Origin: an uncultured Eubacteriales bacterium
Lineage (GTDB): Bacteria; Bacillota; Clostridia; Oscillospirales; CAG-272
Reading direction: 5' to 3'
DNA: 12,336 nucleotides
Assembly (NCBI GenBank): GCA_900554225.1
Contig: USGH01000051.1
Span: 1-12,336 of the forward strand
The position numbers and the translations under genes are program-made. Shown here in pieces: positions 6,405 through 12,336 of the stretch. Under the pieces are notes generated by a model. That model had not been told where the DNA came from, ran no database searches, and worked only from the letters and a program-made list of their open reading frames with translations. The stretch's first letter is position 1; the number at the start of each line of letters is the position of its first letter.

Positions 6405-7595
6405 ATGAGTTTGAACAGCACCCCGTCCGCGAATCGCATACATATCGGATTTTTTGGCTGCCGAAACGCCGGCAAATCCAGTCTCGTCAACGCCGTTACC
6501 GGGCAGGAACTTGCGGTGGTTTCCGATGTCAAGGGAACCACAACCGATCCTGTCACAAAGGCAATGGAACTGCTTCCTCTGGGACCGGTTGTGATCATAG
6601 ATACTCCCGGATACGATGATGAAGGGATACTGGGCGAAAAGCGCGTCAGAAAGACGAAACAAACGCTCAATAAAACCGATATTGCTGTTCTTGTTGTTGA
6701 CGGAACACAAGGCATGAGCAGGTTTGATTTTGAGCTTCTGGATATAATAAAGGGAAAAAACATTCCATATATTATCGCGTATACCAAATCCGACGCTGGA
6801 GAAGCGGTATCCGCAATCGAAGGAGAAAACTGTATCGCAGTCAGTGCGGAGAACGGCAGCAATATATACGCGCTCAAGGAAAGAATAGGAAAGCTCATGC
6901 CGGCGGAGGACGGTAAGACGCTGGTGGAGGGAATCATGGATGCGGGAGACACTGCGGTTCTTGTCATTCCGATTGACGAAGCCGCTCCGAAGGGCAGACT
7001 TATCCTTCCGCAGCAGCAGGTGATACGCGATATACTCGATATAGGCGGCTGCGCGCTTGTCACAAAGGAAACCGGGCTTGCAGGTACGCTTGCAGGAATA
7101 AAGGAAAAACCGCGTGTCGTGATCACCGACAGCCAGGCGTTTGCCATGGTATCCAGGATCGTACCGGATGAGATACCTCTGACGTCGTTTTCGATACTTA
7201 TGGCGAGATACAAGGGATTTTTGAAAATTGCTTACCGCGGTGTCCACGCCATAGATCTTTTAAACGATGGGGACACTGTTCTGATAGCCGAAGGCTGCAC
7301 ACATCACAGACAATGCGGAGACATCGGAACGGCAAAAATACCACGCTGGCTTGCCGCACATACAGGGAAGAAGATCGAGATAAAAACCTGCTCGGGAACG
7401 GAATTTCCAGAGGATCTCACGTCTTATTCTGCGGTGATCCATTGCGGAGGATGTATGCTCAGCGAGAGGGAGGTGCAGTACCGGATGAAATGCACCGAAG
7501 ACTGCGGCGTACCGTTTACCAATTATGGCATATTCATTGCGTATGTAACAGGGATCATGGAACGCAGCGTGAAGATGATACCCGAAATGCAATAA
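6405..7595 (+). CDS. hydF: [FeFe]-hydrogenase H-cluster maturation GTPase HydF
   Basis: HydF is the scaffold and GTPase on which the diiron subcluster made by HydE and HydG is assembled before transfer to apo-hydrogenase. The 396-residue product has the family's usual length. Era-like GTPase domain: P-loop GCRNAGKSS (18-26), switch threonines T45-T47, DTPG (66-69), TKSD (127-130) and SAENG near 147-151. A dimerisation domain follows. The C-terminal domain has the cluster ligands C298 and H300 (EGCTHH) and HCGGC (346-350), the CxH...HCxxC signature. The ATG at 6405 has AAAGGAG 10 nt upstream. A short ORF (ATG 6373, 11 codons) ends by overlapping this ATG as ATGA and could couple translation. 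The 162-nt gap after the TM1266 gene contains no hydE or hydG. No obvious promoter was found in the gap, so cotranscription with the TM1266 gene is likely. Confidence 0.96.
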   Translation: MSLNSTPSANRIHIGFFGCRNAGKSSLVNAVTGQELAVVSDVKGTTTDPVTKAMELLPLGPVVIIDTPGYDDEGILGEKRVRKTKQTLNKTDIAVLVVDGTQGMSRFDFELLDIIKGKNIPYIIAYTKSDAGEAVSAIEGENCIAVSAENGSNIYALKERIGKLMPAEDGKTLVEGIMDAGDTAVLVIPIDEAAPKGRLILPQQQVIRDILDIGGCALVTKETGLAGTLAGIKEKPRVVITDSQAFAMVSRIVPDEIPLTSFSILMARYKGFLKIAYRGVHAIDLLNDGDTVLIAEGCTHHRQCGDIGTAKIPRWLAAHTGKKIEIKTCSGTEFPEDLTSYSAVIHCGGCMLSEREVQYRMKCTEDCGVPFTNYGIFIAYVTGIMERSVKMIPEMQ

Positions 7596-7599
7596 AAAG

Positions 7600-7646
7600 A
7601 AAATCCGTATGTGCGTTGTTCGATAAAAACGTACATACGGATTTTT
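7600..7646. terminator. Bidirectional intrinsic terminator between hydF and the M42 operon
   Basis: AAAATCCGTATGTGCG (7600-7615) pairs over 16 positions (one G-U) with CGTACATACGGATTTT (7630-7645), with a 14-nt loop. On the plus strand it ends in a T-run; on the minus strand the A-run at 7600 gives the matching U-tract. It starts 5 nt after the hydF stop and ends about 23 nt before the end of the convergent M42 gene, so it probably stops both transcripts. Confidence 0.88.
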
Positions 7647-7668
7647 AGTGATATGGATTCAGCGCATC

Positions 7669-8673
7669 TTAAAATACATGGTCGCACAGCGCGAGAGCGA
7701 TCTCCCGGCAGGCTTCGGCATCCTTGAGATCCAGCAATTCCGCGGACGTATGGAGATTGCGCATCGGGATCGAGAGTACGCCGGCCTTTGCGCCGAGTCC
7801 CACCTTCTGCATCGGAACCGCATCTGTACCGCCGTTTGCGGCTATCTCGTACTGATACGGGATCTTCTTCTCCTCCGCGACCTTCGTCATGGCGTCTATG
7901 ACATCCTGATCGCAGATAATGGTGCAGTCACGGATACAGATTGCCGCGCCGGAACCGACCCTGCACTCCATCGGGGTCACGCCGATCGCGTCTCCGGTGC
8001 TGCACACATCGATGGCAATGCCAATATCGGGCTGAACGGAGGCAGCGGCAGTGGAGCCGCCGTTGGCAGTGCATTCCTCCTGTACCGTGAACGCGAAATA
8101 CACGTCGTTGTACGGCTTTTCCGCGCGTTCGGACAATGTGCGCAGTGCCTGTAGCTGGATGGCGACGCCGATCCGGTTGTCAAGCGGTCTGCCGGTTACG
8201 ACGCTGGAGGTCAGCTTGGTCACATGGGAGAGAACTGCGAACGTATCGCCGATCTTGACCTTGCGCTGTGCCTCTTTTTTGCTGCGCGCACCGATGTCGA
8301 GAACCGTGTTGGAGCAGTTTGCGCTGTTGTCGCAGCCCGCGTTCGGGATCAGAATCCCATGCGTGCCATTCGCGAACCGAACCTCCTGATAGGCTGCGGA
8401 GGTCATGTTCGGTCCGCCGGTGTTGAAGAAACGGATGTAGCCGTTGTCCTCGATGTAGGATACGATGAAGCCGACCTCGTCCATGTGGGCGCAGTACATG
8501 AGCTTCTTTTTGTGTGCACCGCAGCCATATTTGACCGCGATCACATTGCCAAGCGGCGTGGTATAGCATTCGTCGCAGATGGATTGTACCTCCGCGAGAA
8601 CAAAATCGGTCATTTCCTGTTCCCGGCAGGATGGTGCGAGGGGGGCGATACATTTTTTGAGTAAGCTGTACAT
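7669..8673 (-). CDS. M42 family metallopeptidase (third gene of operon), active-site complete
   Basis: A 334-residue cytosolic di-zinc aminopeptidase of family M42 (FrvX/YsdC/CelM/TET type), usually forming tetrahedral dodecamers that trim peptides. All key residues are present: H63 (CAHMDEVGF), bridging D165 (PLDNRIG), catalytic E199 and ligand E200 (VQEECTANGG), D222 (AIDVCSTGD) and H308 (RNLHTSAELLDLKD), plus GGTDA (281-285). The inserted PA-like domain between about 72 and 155 is cysteine-rich (C114, C120). The start at 8673 has AGAAGG 7 nt upstream. It lies 34 nt after the second M42 gene and is the last gene of the operon, ahead of the shared terminator. Residue preference is not predictable. 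Confidence 0.93.
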   Translation of the reverse strand: MYSLLKKCIAPLAPSCREQEMTDFVLAEVQSICDECYTTPLGNVIAVKYGCGAHKKKLMYCAHMDEVGFIVSYIEDNGYIRFFNTGGPNMTSAAYQEVRFANGTHGILIPNAGCDNSANCSNTVLDIGARSKKEAQRKVKIGDTFAVLSHVTKLTSSVVTGRPLDNRIGVAIQLQALRTLSERAEKPYNDVYFAFTVQEECTANGGSTAAASVQPDIGIAIDVCSTGDAIGVTPMECRVGSGAAICIRDCTIICDQDVIDAMTKVAEEKKIPYQYEIAANGGTDAVPMQKVGLGAKAGVLSIPMRNLHTSAELLDLKDAEACREIALALCDHVF

Positions 8674-8707
8674 ACAATACCTTCTTTAATAGGAATAAAT
8701 TGACAGA

Positions 8708-9784
8708 TCAGTCCATGGCGCGCAGCATGGCAAAGATTAGCTCCCGTGTTGCCAGATAGTCACGGATGCTTGCGATGTTGGTTTCCGAGGGCAGACCGCG
8801 AATCGGCAGGGAAATGGACGCGGTGCGGATTCCTTCTCCGATCGGCGCGACGCGTGCAGCACCGGATACGCTGGGGGCATATCGTTTATACTGGCAGCCG
8901 ATGGAGGTCTCCTCTGCAAGTGCTGCAAGGAAATCGTAAAGCCCGCGATCGTATGCCGCGCCGTTGTCCTGGAATGCGATGACCGGACCGCCGTCGAGTC
9001 GGGATGCCTGCTTGTCGCAGGGAACACCGGGAATATCCGCCGCAGGTGTACCCTCTACAAAGATCGCGCAGTCGGGGCGGATCCCAAACGCCGCATTGCC
9101 GACACTGGAGCGCAGAATCTCGCCACGGCAGGTGAACGTGAGATACAGGTCATACGGCAACCGTTCTCCGGAGCAGGATAAGGTGCGCAGAATTTCGCAA
9201 AGGATCGCGCATCCGAGGCGTCCGCCAAATGCTTTGCCGGAGAGGTAGTGATCACCAAACGGAGCAAATTCCGTGGCGAACGTGCCGAAATCGCCGATGG
9301 CAACGTAGTGTTTGGCATCGTCCTTGCTTGTGGCGCCGAGATCAACGTACAATTCTCCAAAGGAGACCGCACCGCCATGCTTGTGTGCCGGTTTTGCGCC
9401 AAGGAATGCCGGATAGTCGCCGTTTTCATTGCCGACACGGACTCTGCGCGCGCTGAGCATACGACCATCCCGCAGAGACAATTCCGTGAGATGGAGGTAG
9501 CCGCTTTCGTCGATATCGTTCACCATAAAGCCCGGTTCGTCCATGTGTGCGCTAAGCATGACCTTTTCGCTGTCCGCCACATCCTCGATTCCGCGATACA
9601 GGGCGACGACGTTGCCCATCCGGTCGATTTTCACCTCGTCCGCGTACGGTGTGACCGTTTCCTGAATGATCTTTGCGACCGCTTCCTCACAGCCGGACGG
9701 ACCGAACGCGTTGGTCAGTCTTGCAAGCAGCGCATATGTCTCCGGCGAGAGTGCGTTTTCCAGTACAGGAATGTTCTTTTCCAT
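8708..9784 (-). CDS. M42-family paralogue with degenerate active site (probable pseudoenzyme; middle gene of operon)
   Basis: A 358-residue intact reading frame homologous to M42 aminopeptidases along its whole length: N-terminal NAFGPSGCEEAV (25-36), SAHMDEPGF (78-86) with H80, VDLGATS (147-153), FVEGTPAADIPG (242-253) with E244 at the Asp/Glu ligand position. Key residues are missing. The bridging Asp of the LDDR motif is Gly187 (AFGGRLG). The catalytic Glu of the QEE motif is Gly221 (CRGEIL), leaving only E222. The C-terminal ligand His of the R-x-x-H-S motif is Pro332 (RGLPSE). GGTDA is degraded to GAARV. It probably cannot bind two metals or cleave peptides, yet there is no stop or frameshift. 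The start at 9784 lies 1 nt after the previous stop codon and has GGAG 10 nt upstream, so it is translationally coupled. A structural or regulatory subunit is plausible. Confidence 0.88.
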   Translation of the reverse strand: MEKNIPVLENALSPETYALLARLTNAFGPSGCEEAVAKIIQETVTPYADEVKIDRMGNVVALYRGIEDVADSEKVMLSAHMDEPGFMVNDIDESGYLHLTELSLRDGRMLSARRVRVGNENGDYPAFLGAKPAHKHGGAVSFGELYVDLGATSKDDAKHYVAIGDFGTFATEFAPFGDHYLSGKAFGGRLGCAILCEILRTLSCSGERLPYDLYLTFTCRGEILRSSVGNAAFGIRPDCAIFVEGTPAADIPGVPCDKQASRLDGGPVIAFQDNGAAYDRGLYDFLAALAEETSIGCQYKRYAPSVSGAARVAPIGEGIRTASISLPIRGLPSETNIASIRDYLATRELIFAMLRAMD

Positions 9785-9785
9785 A

Positions 9786-10835
9786 TCACACGCGCTCCTT
9801 TCCATAGGTTTCGGCAAGCTTGGCATCGGTCAGAATCGCGCCGATCAGCTCTGCAAACGTTTCCCCATCGTCGAGGGAGAGATATTCACTGTACGAGTGC
9901 ACACAGCCGAGCGGGATACTGACCACAGCGGTCGGGATTCCGGCGGCACAGAAGATGAGAGCGTTCGCGTTTGTACCGGTGCTGACCGCTTCCACCACGG
10001 GATTGAGCGGGATCTCTTTTTCTTCGGCAAGCGCGAGGATCCGGCGGGTCAGAGCGCGATCGGTCACAGCGGACAGAGAGGTCATGGGACCATCGCCGAT
10101 CGGACTGGATTCCGTTTTCGCCATACCGGGGGTTTGGGCAAAATTTACATCGGTGACAATGGCGAGATCCGGTTCTACGGCATATGCCGCACAGTTTGCA
10201 GCCGCCGCGCCGATCTCCTCGCCCGCGGATAAGCAGACCGTCACGTCAAAGCACAGCTCCTCCGGCTTGGTCTCCAGTACCGCAGAGAGCAATCCGGTAC
10301 AGCAGGCCTTGTCGTCAAAGCCGCAGCCGATGATCCGGCGATGAAGCAGCTCCGTGATTTGCGCGCCGTACCGGACAAACGAGCCCACACCGATTCCCAT
10401 CTCGGTCAGCTGCGCCTTGGTATATCCGGTATCGAGACGGAGTGCATCCATGGCAGGTACACCATCCGGGAATCCGCAGTCGTTCGGATACGCGGCGACA
10501 TACGCTGGAATCGTGCGGTGCTTGCCGTATACGAGGAAGCGCGCGCCGGGCAGGATCTGTCTGTCCAGACCGCCGATGGGGAGTATGGTGCAGAAGCCGT
10601 CGTCCGAAATGGTGGTGATGATCATGCCGACCTGGTCAAGATGTGCGTCCAATAGAATATGCGGCGCGTTTTCGCGGTTGGATTTTTTCGCAAGGAGGAT
10701 ATTGCGTGCATTGTCCCGGGTGATCGAATCAAAATCACCGGAGAAATGCGCCTGTATCGTTTCCAAGGCGTTCTGTTCATTCCCGGAAACGGTCATGACC
10801 TCGCATAGGGTGCGAAGAATGTCAAAGTAGGTCAT
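9786..10835 (-). CDS. M42 family metallopeptidase (first gene of operon), active-site complete
   Basis: A 349-residue M42 aminopeptidase-like protein. Ligands and catalytic residues: H65 (LDAHLDQVG), D174 (GFDDKACC), E206 and E207 (SAGEEIGAAA), D229 (VTDVNFAQTPG) and H313 (GCVHSYSEYLSLDD), all in the expected order and spacing. TGTNANAL (286-293) replaces the common GGTDA. The N-terminus MTVSGNEQNALETI matches the usual SG-x-E-x-x helix. The start at 10835 has AAAAAGGA about 8 nt upstream and is read from the consensus promoter at 10990-11018 through a leader of about 150 nt. Its stop is followed after 1 nt by the second M42 gene. It may act on a different N-terminal residue from the third paralogue; specificity cannot be read from sequence. 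Confidence 0.93.
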   Translation of the reverse strand: MTYFDILRTLCEVMTVSGNEQNALETIQAHFSGDFDSITRDNARNILLAKKSNRENAPHILLDAHLDQVGMIITTISDDGFCTILPIGGLDRQILPGARFLVYGKHRTIPAYVAAYPNDCGFPDGVPAMDALRLDTGYTKAQLTEMGIGVGSFVRYGAQITELLHRRIIGCGFDDKACCTGLLSAVLETKPEELCFDVTVCLSAGEEIGAAAANCAAYAVEPDLAIVTDVNFAQTPGMAKTESSPIGDGPMTSLSAVTDRALTRRILALAEEKEIPLNPVVEAVSTGTNANALIFCAAGIPTAVVSIPLGCVHSYSEYLSLDDGETFAELIGAILTDAKLAETYGKERV

Positions 10836-10878
10836 AATGTGTTCCTTTTTGAGGGGATTTTAAGGATTTACGGATGCC

Positions 10879-10983
10879 GTTCCGCGAACGCAGGGGGGGA
10901 TGTCATACCAGCAATACACCTGCACATGAGATAGTATTCCATTCGGAATGCTGTGCTTCCGGAATGCTGTGTTCGCGGAACCT
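10879..10983 (-). promoter_or_regulatory. Structured 5' leader of the M42 operon
   Basis: GTTCCGCGAACGCAG (10879-10893) and CTGTGTTCGCGGAAC (10967-10981) are complementary at 14 of 15 positions and enclose 73 nt. The predicted transcription start (about 10983, minus strand) falls within 2 nt of the outer end, so the RNA would begin with the 5' arm of this closing stem, the layout of a riboswitch P1 or a protective 5' stem. Inside are two copies of an 11-nt repeat and a small hairpin ATTCC-ATTC-GGAAT (10936-10949, plus-strand sequence). No known riboswitch signature and no T-run were recognised. The remaining leader to the ATG is about 43 nt and holds the ribosome binding site. A small MITE-like insertion is an alternative reading. 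Confidence 0.5.
10945..10971. repeat. Two direct copies of an 11-nt repeat in the M42 leader
   Basis: GGAATGCTGTG occurs at 10945-10955 and 10961-10971, period 16 nt, next to the stem arm 10967-10981. They could be two binding sites for a regulator or parts of the RNA structure. Confidence 0.6.
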
Positions 10984-10989
10984 GATGCC

Positions 10990-11018
10990 ATTATAGCACA
11001 GAATTGGAGGTGTGTCAA
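10990..11018 (-). promoter_or_regulatory. Perfect-consensus sigma-70-type promoter of the M42 operon
   Basis: On the minus strand TTGACA (11018-11013), a 17-nt spacer and TATAAT (10995-10990) match the consensus at all positions. The predicted start is about 10983. It should be strong unless its leader or an operator restrains it. It is divergent from the luxS promoter, with about 70 nt between the two -35 boxes. Confidence 0.88.
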
Positions 11019-11088
11019 TAAAATCCACAAAAACGGAGAAAACCAACGGCAAAAATGGAGTATCTTCCGGCAGACGGCGCAAAAAACG

Positions 11089-11117
11089 TTGCAATTCCGC
11101 ACAACGTATGCTATAAT
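11089..11117 (+). promoter_or_regulatory. Promoter of luxS-mtnN
   Basis: TTGCAA (11089-11094), a 17-nt spacer and TATAAT (11112-11117), with TG at 11109-11110 giving an extended -10. The predicted start is near 11124, leaving a leader of about 136 nt before luxS. Confidence 0.75.
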
Positions 11118-11123
11118 AAGGAA

Positions 11124-11259
11124 AACGCTGTTTCAGGTCGTTTTGGCATTAAAAACCATATATTCAGGCTTTTGGCGCAAAAAACCGATGGATGCAGTGC
11201 ATCCTCAGCCAAAAACGGATCTGTATCTCGGAGCATTCCGCAAAAGGAGAGCAAGAATC
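11124..11259 (+). promoter_or_regulatory. luxS 5' leader with imperfect tandem repeat and competing stems
   Basis: Two related units, 11131-11157 and 11162-11186, share TTCAGG, TTTTGGC and AAAAACC in the same order. TTTTGGC at 11141-11147 and at 11170-11176 can each pair with the single GCCAAAA at 11208-11214, so two exclusive folds are possible. Between them lies a perfect hairpin GGATGC-AGT-GCATCC (11190-11204). A further hairpin CGGA-GCAT-TCCG (11229-11240) sits just before the AAAGGAG site (11243-11249). I see no match to the S-box, SAH or T-box signatures. Regulatory function is inference. Confidence 0.4.
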
Positions 11260-11733
11260 ATGAAACCCATTGCCAGCTTTACCGTCAATCACCTCACCCT
11301 GACGCCCGGCATCTACGTGTCCCGCATAGACGGGGATATTGTCACCTACGATCTGCGCACCAGAACCCCGAACGGCTCGTCGTATATGGACAATCGCACA
11401 ATGCACTCTGTGGAGCATATGTTTGCCACCTGTATCCGCAACTCGGAAATGGCGGACCGCGTGATCTATTTCGGCCCGATGGGATGCCGCACCGGGTTCT
11501 ATCTCCTGATGCGCTGCACGGAGGACGATCTTGCCGCATTCCACAAAAAGGTGCTTGCGCTCGTGAAGACTGTGCTTGCGCAGATTGTGGAAAACGAATC
11601 GGTCATGTACGGTCAGTCCGCCAGAGAATGCGGCAACTATCGGGAATTGTCCCTTGCCGACGCGAAAACGGAATGCGCGCGGTATCTGGAGATACTGGAG
11701 AATCGGGAGAACGATTTTACCTATGCGGAGTAA
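11260..11733 (+). CDS. luxS: S-ribosylhomocysteine lyase (LuxS)
   Basis: LuxS cleaves S-ribosylhomocysteine to homocysteine and DPD, the precursor of AI-2, in the cytosol. The 157-residue product has the usual length. Metal ligands H49 and H53 (HSVEH, 49-53) and C124 (ECGNY) are present, with E52 as the acid/base residue and C76 in GPMGCRTGFYL as the catalytic cysteine. The start at 11260 has AAAGGAG 10 nt upstream; the frame is open further upstream but that part is the leader. It is followed by mtnN 120 nt downstream with no terminator between, so the two enzymes that detoxify S-adenosylhomocysteine are probably cotranscribed. Confidence 0.97.
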   Translation: MKPIASFTVNHLTLTPGIYVSRIDGDIVTYDLRTRTPNGSSYMDNRTMHSVEHMFATCIRNSEMADRVIYFGPMGCRTGFYLLMRCTEDDLAAFHKKVLALVKTVLAQIVENESVMYGQSARECGNYRELSLADAKTECARYLEILENRENDFTYAE

Positions 11734-11779
11734 GGGGACATACGGCAGCCGTCTTCATAGAAAAGGAAACGGCACTGTG

Positions 11780-11821
11780 GGGGAGCTGCTCCCCGTGCTG
11801 TTTGGCGGGATTGGTTCCCGC
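11780..11821 (+). promoter_or_regulatory. Two adjacent GC-rich hairpins between luxS and mtnN
   Basis: GGGGAGC-T-GCTCCCC (11780-11794; the real loop must be a few nt wider) with a possible outer stem GCAC/GTGC, then GCGGGA (11805-11810) and TCCCGC (11816-11821) with a 5-nt loop. Neither is followed by a T-run, so they do not look like terminators. They may mark an mRNA processing or stability site between the two cistrons. Confidence 0.45.
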
Positions 11822-11853
11822 GGTACTTCAATATAATAAAGGAAGAAAAAATT

Positions 11854-12336
11854 ATGCTTGGTATCATTGCAGCGATGCGCGTAGAAGCCATGGAGCTGAT
11901 CGAAAAAATGACGGATAGAGTGGAGAACACCATCAGCGGAATCACATTTACGAATGGAAAGCTGTGTGGACATGACGCCGTGGTCGCGGTATGTGGGATT
12001 GGCAAGGTATTTGCCGCACTGTGTACGCAGACAATGATCCTCACCTACCACCCGGATGCGATTGTCAACACCGGGGTCGGCGGTACCCTGACGGATGCGC
12101 TGTCGATCTGTGATATGGCACTGTCCGTAAATCTGGTGCAGCACGACATGGATACCTCTGCGCTCGGGGATCCGGCCGGACTGATTTCCGGAATCAACGT
12201 GATCTACCTTCCGGCAGACAAGCATCTTATTGAGACGATACTGTCTCCGGAGGTGGCGGGAGATACGCACATTGTCCCCGGCACGATTGCAAGCGGCGAC
12301 CAATTCATAGGCGGCGGTGCGCGGAAGCAGTGGATC
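11854..12336 (+). CDS. mtnN: 5'-methylthioadenosine/S-adenosylhomocysteine nucleosidase (MTAN), N-terminal part, cut by window edge
   Basis: Hydrolyses S-adenosylhomocysteine to adenine and S-ribosylhomocysteine, the LuxS substrate, and also 5'-methylthioadenosine. The 161 codons in the window show IIAAMRVEAMEL at the N-terminus, with E11 matching the catalytic Glu near position 12, VVAVCGIGKVFAA (44-56), the purine phosphorylase-type VNTGVGGTL, and PGTIASGDQFI near the cut end. The second catalytic residue (Asp near 197) lies outside. The ATG at 11854 has AAAGGAAG about 8 nt upstream. Being downstream of luxS in the same direction, it completes the two-step pathway to homocysteine and AI-2. 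Confidence 0.95.
   Translation, partial: MLGIIAAMRVEAMELIEKMTDRVENTISGITFTNGKLCGHDAVVAVCGIGKVFAALCTQTMILTYHPDAIVNTGVGGTLTDALSICDMALSVNLVQHDMDTSALGDPAGLISGINVIYLPADKHLIETILSPEVAGDTHIVPGTIASGDQFIGGGARKQWI

Noticed and set aside
6373..6408. 11-codon ORF overlapping the hydF start as ATGA
   Set aside because: Too short to support as a gene; noted in the hydF entry as possible translational coupling only.
9248..9922. Long plus-strand open frames opposite the M42 genes
   Set aside because: They are antisense shadows of GC-rich coding DNA; composition and motifs belong to the minus-strand M42 genes.
11832..11837. TATAAT before mtnN as an independent promoter
   Set aside because: There is no -35 box at 15-18 nt, and the implied start would fall at the ribosome binding site 10 nt before the ATG.
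1..12336. tRNA, rRNA, CRISPR array, insertion sequence or integrase
   Set aside because: No clover-leaf, regularly spaced repeats, transposase or recombinase motifs were seen on either strand.

Overview
The window looks like chromosome from an anaerobic member of the Clostridia (Bacillota), possibly gut-associated. The grounds are a [FeFe]-hydrogenase maturation GTPase (HydF) beside a TM1266-type regulator, LuxS with a methylthioadenosine/S-adenosylhomocysteine nucleosidase, an RlmD-type rRNA methyltransferase, a DUF3343/class V aminotransferase pair, strong Shine-Dalgarno sites and consensus sigma-70-type promoters. The genus cannot be told from this sequence alone.

Layout. (1) 1-525, minus strand: the start of a cysteine desulfurase-family gene (cut by the window edge), preceded by a DUF3343 gene. 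(2) 643-2357, plus strand: a consensus promoter and rlmD, whose product carries about 92 extra residues after its normal C-terminus. (3) About 2079-5840, plus strand: an AT-richer, patchy accessory stretch. It holds the RlmD tail, an S51-type peptidase, an unknown gene broken by an in-frame TAA that reads into an M24 peptidase, a small HExxH protein, and a GNAT acetyltransferase destroyed by two stops and a frameshift. No integrase or transposase is visible. The rlmD 3' end is a known integration target of conjugative elements, so this may be the remnant of an inserted element. (4) 5841-7595, plus strand: possible control elements, the TM1266-family regulator and hydF; hydE and hydG are not between them. 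(5) 7600-7646: a hairpin terminator shared by convergent genes. (6) 7669-10835, minus strand: three consecutive M42 (TET/glutamyl-aminopeptidase-like) genes read from a perfect-consensus promoter through a structured leader. The first and third keep all metal and catalytic residues; the middle one has lost at least three and looks like a pseudoenzyme. (7) 11089-12336, plus strand: a divergent promoter, a structured leader, luxS and mtnN (cut by the window edge), which together turn S-adenosylhomocysteine into homocysteine and the AI-2 precursor.

The points most worth following up are the three-gene M42 operon with a degenerate middle subunit, its leader whose closing stem starts at the predicted transcription start, and the chimeric C-terminus of RlmD at a probable element junction.
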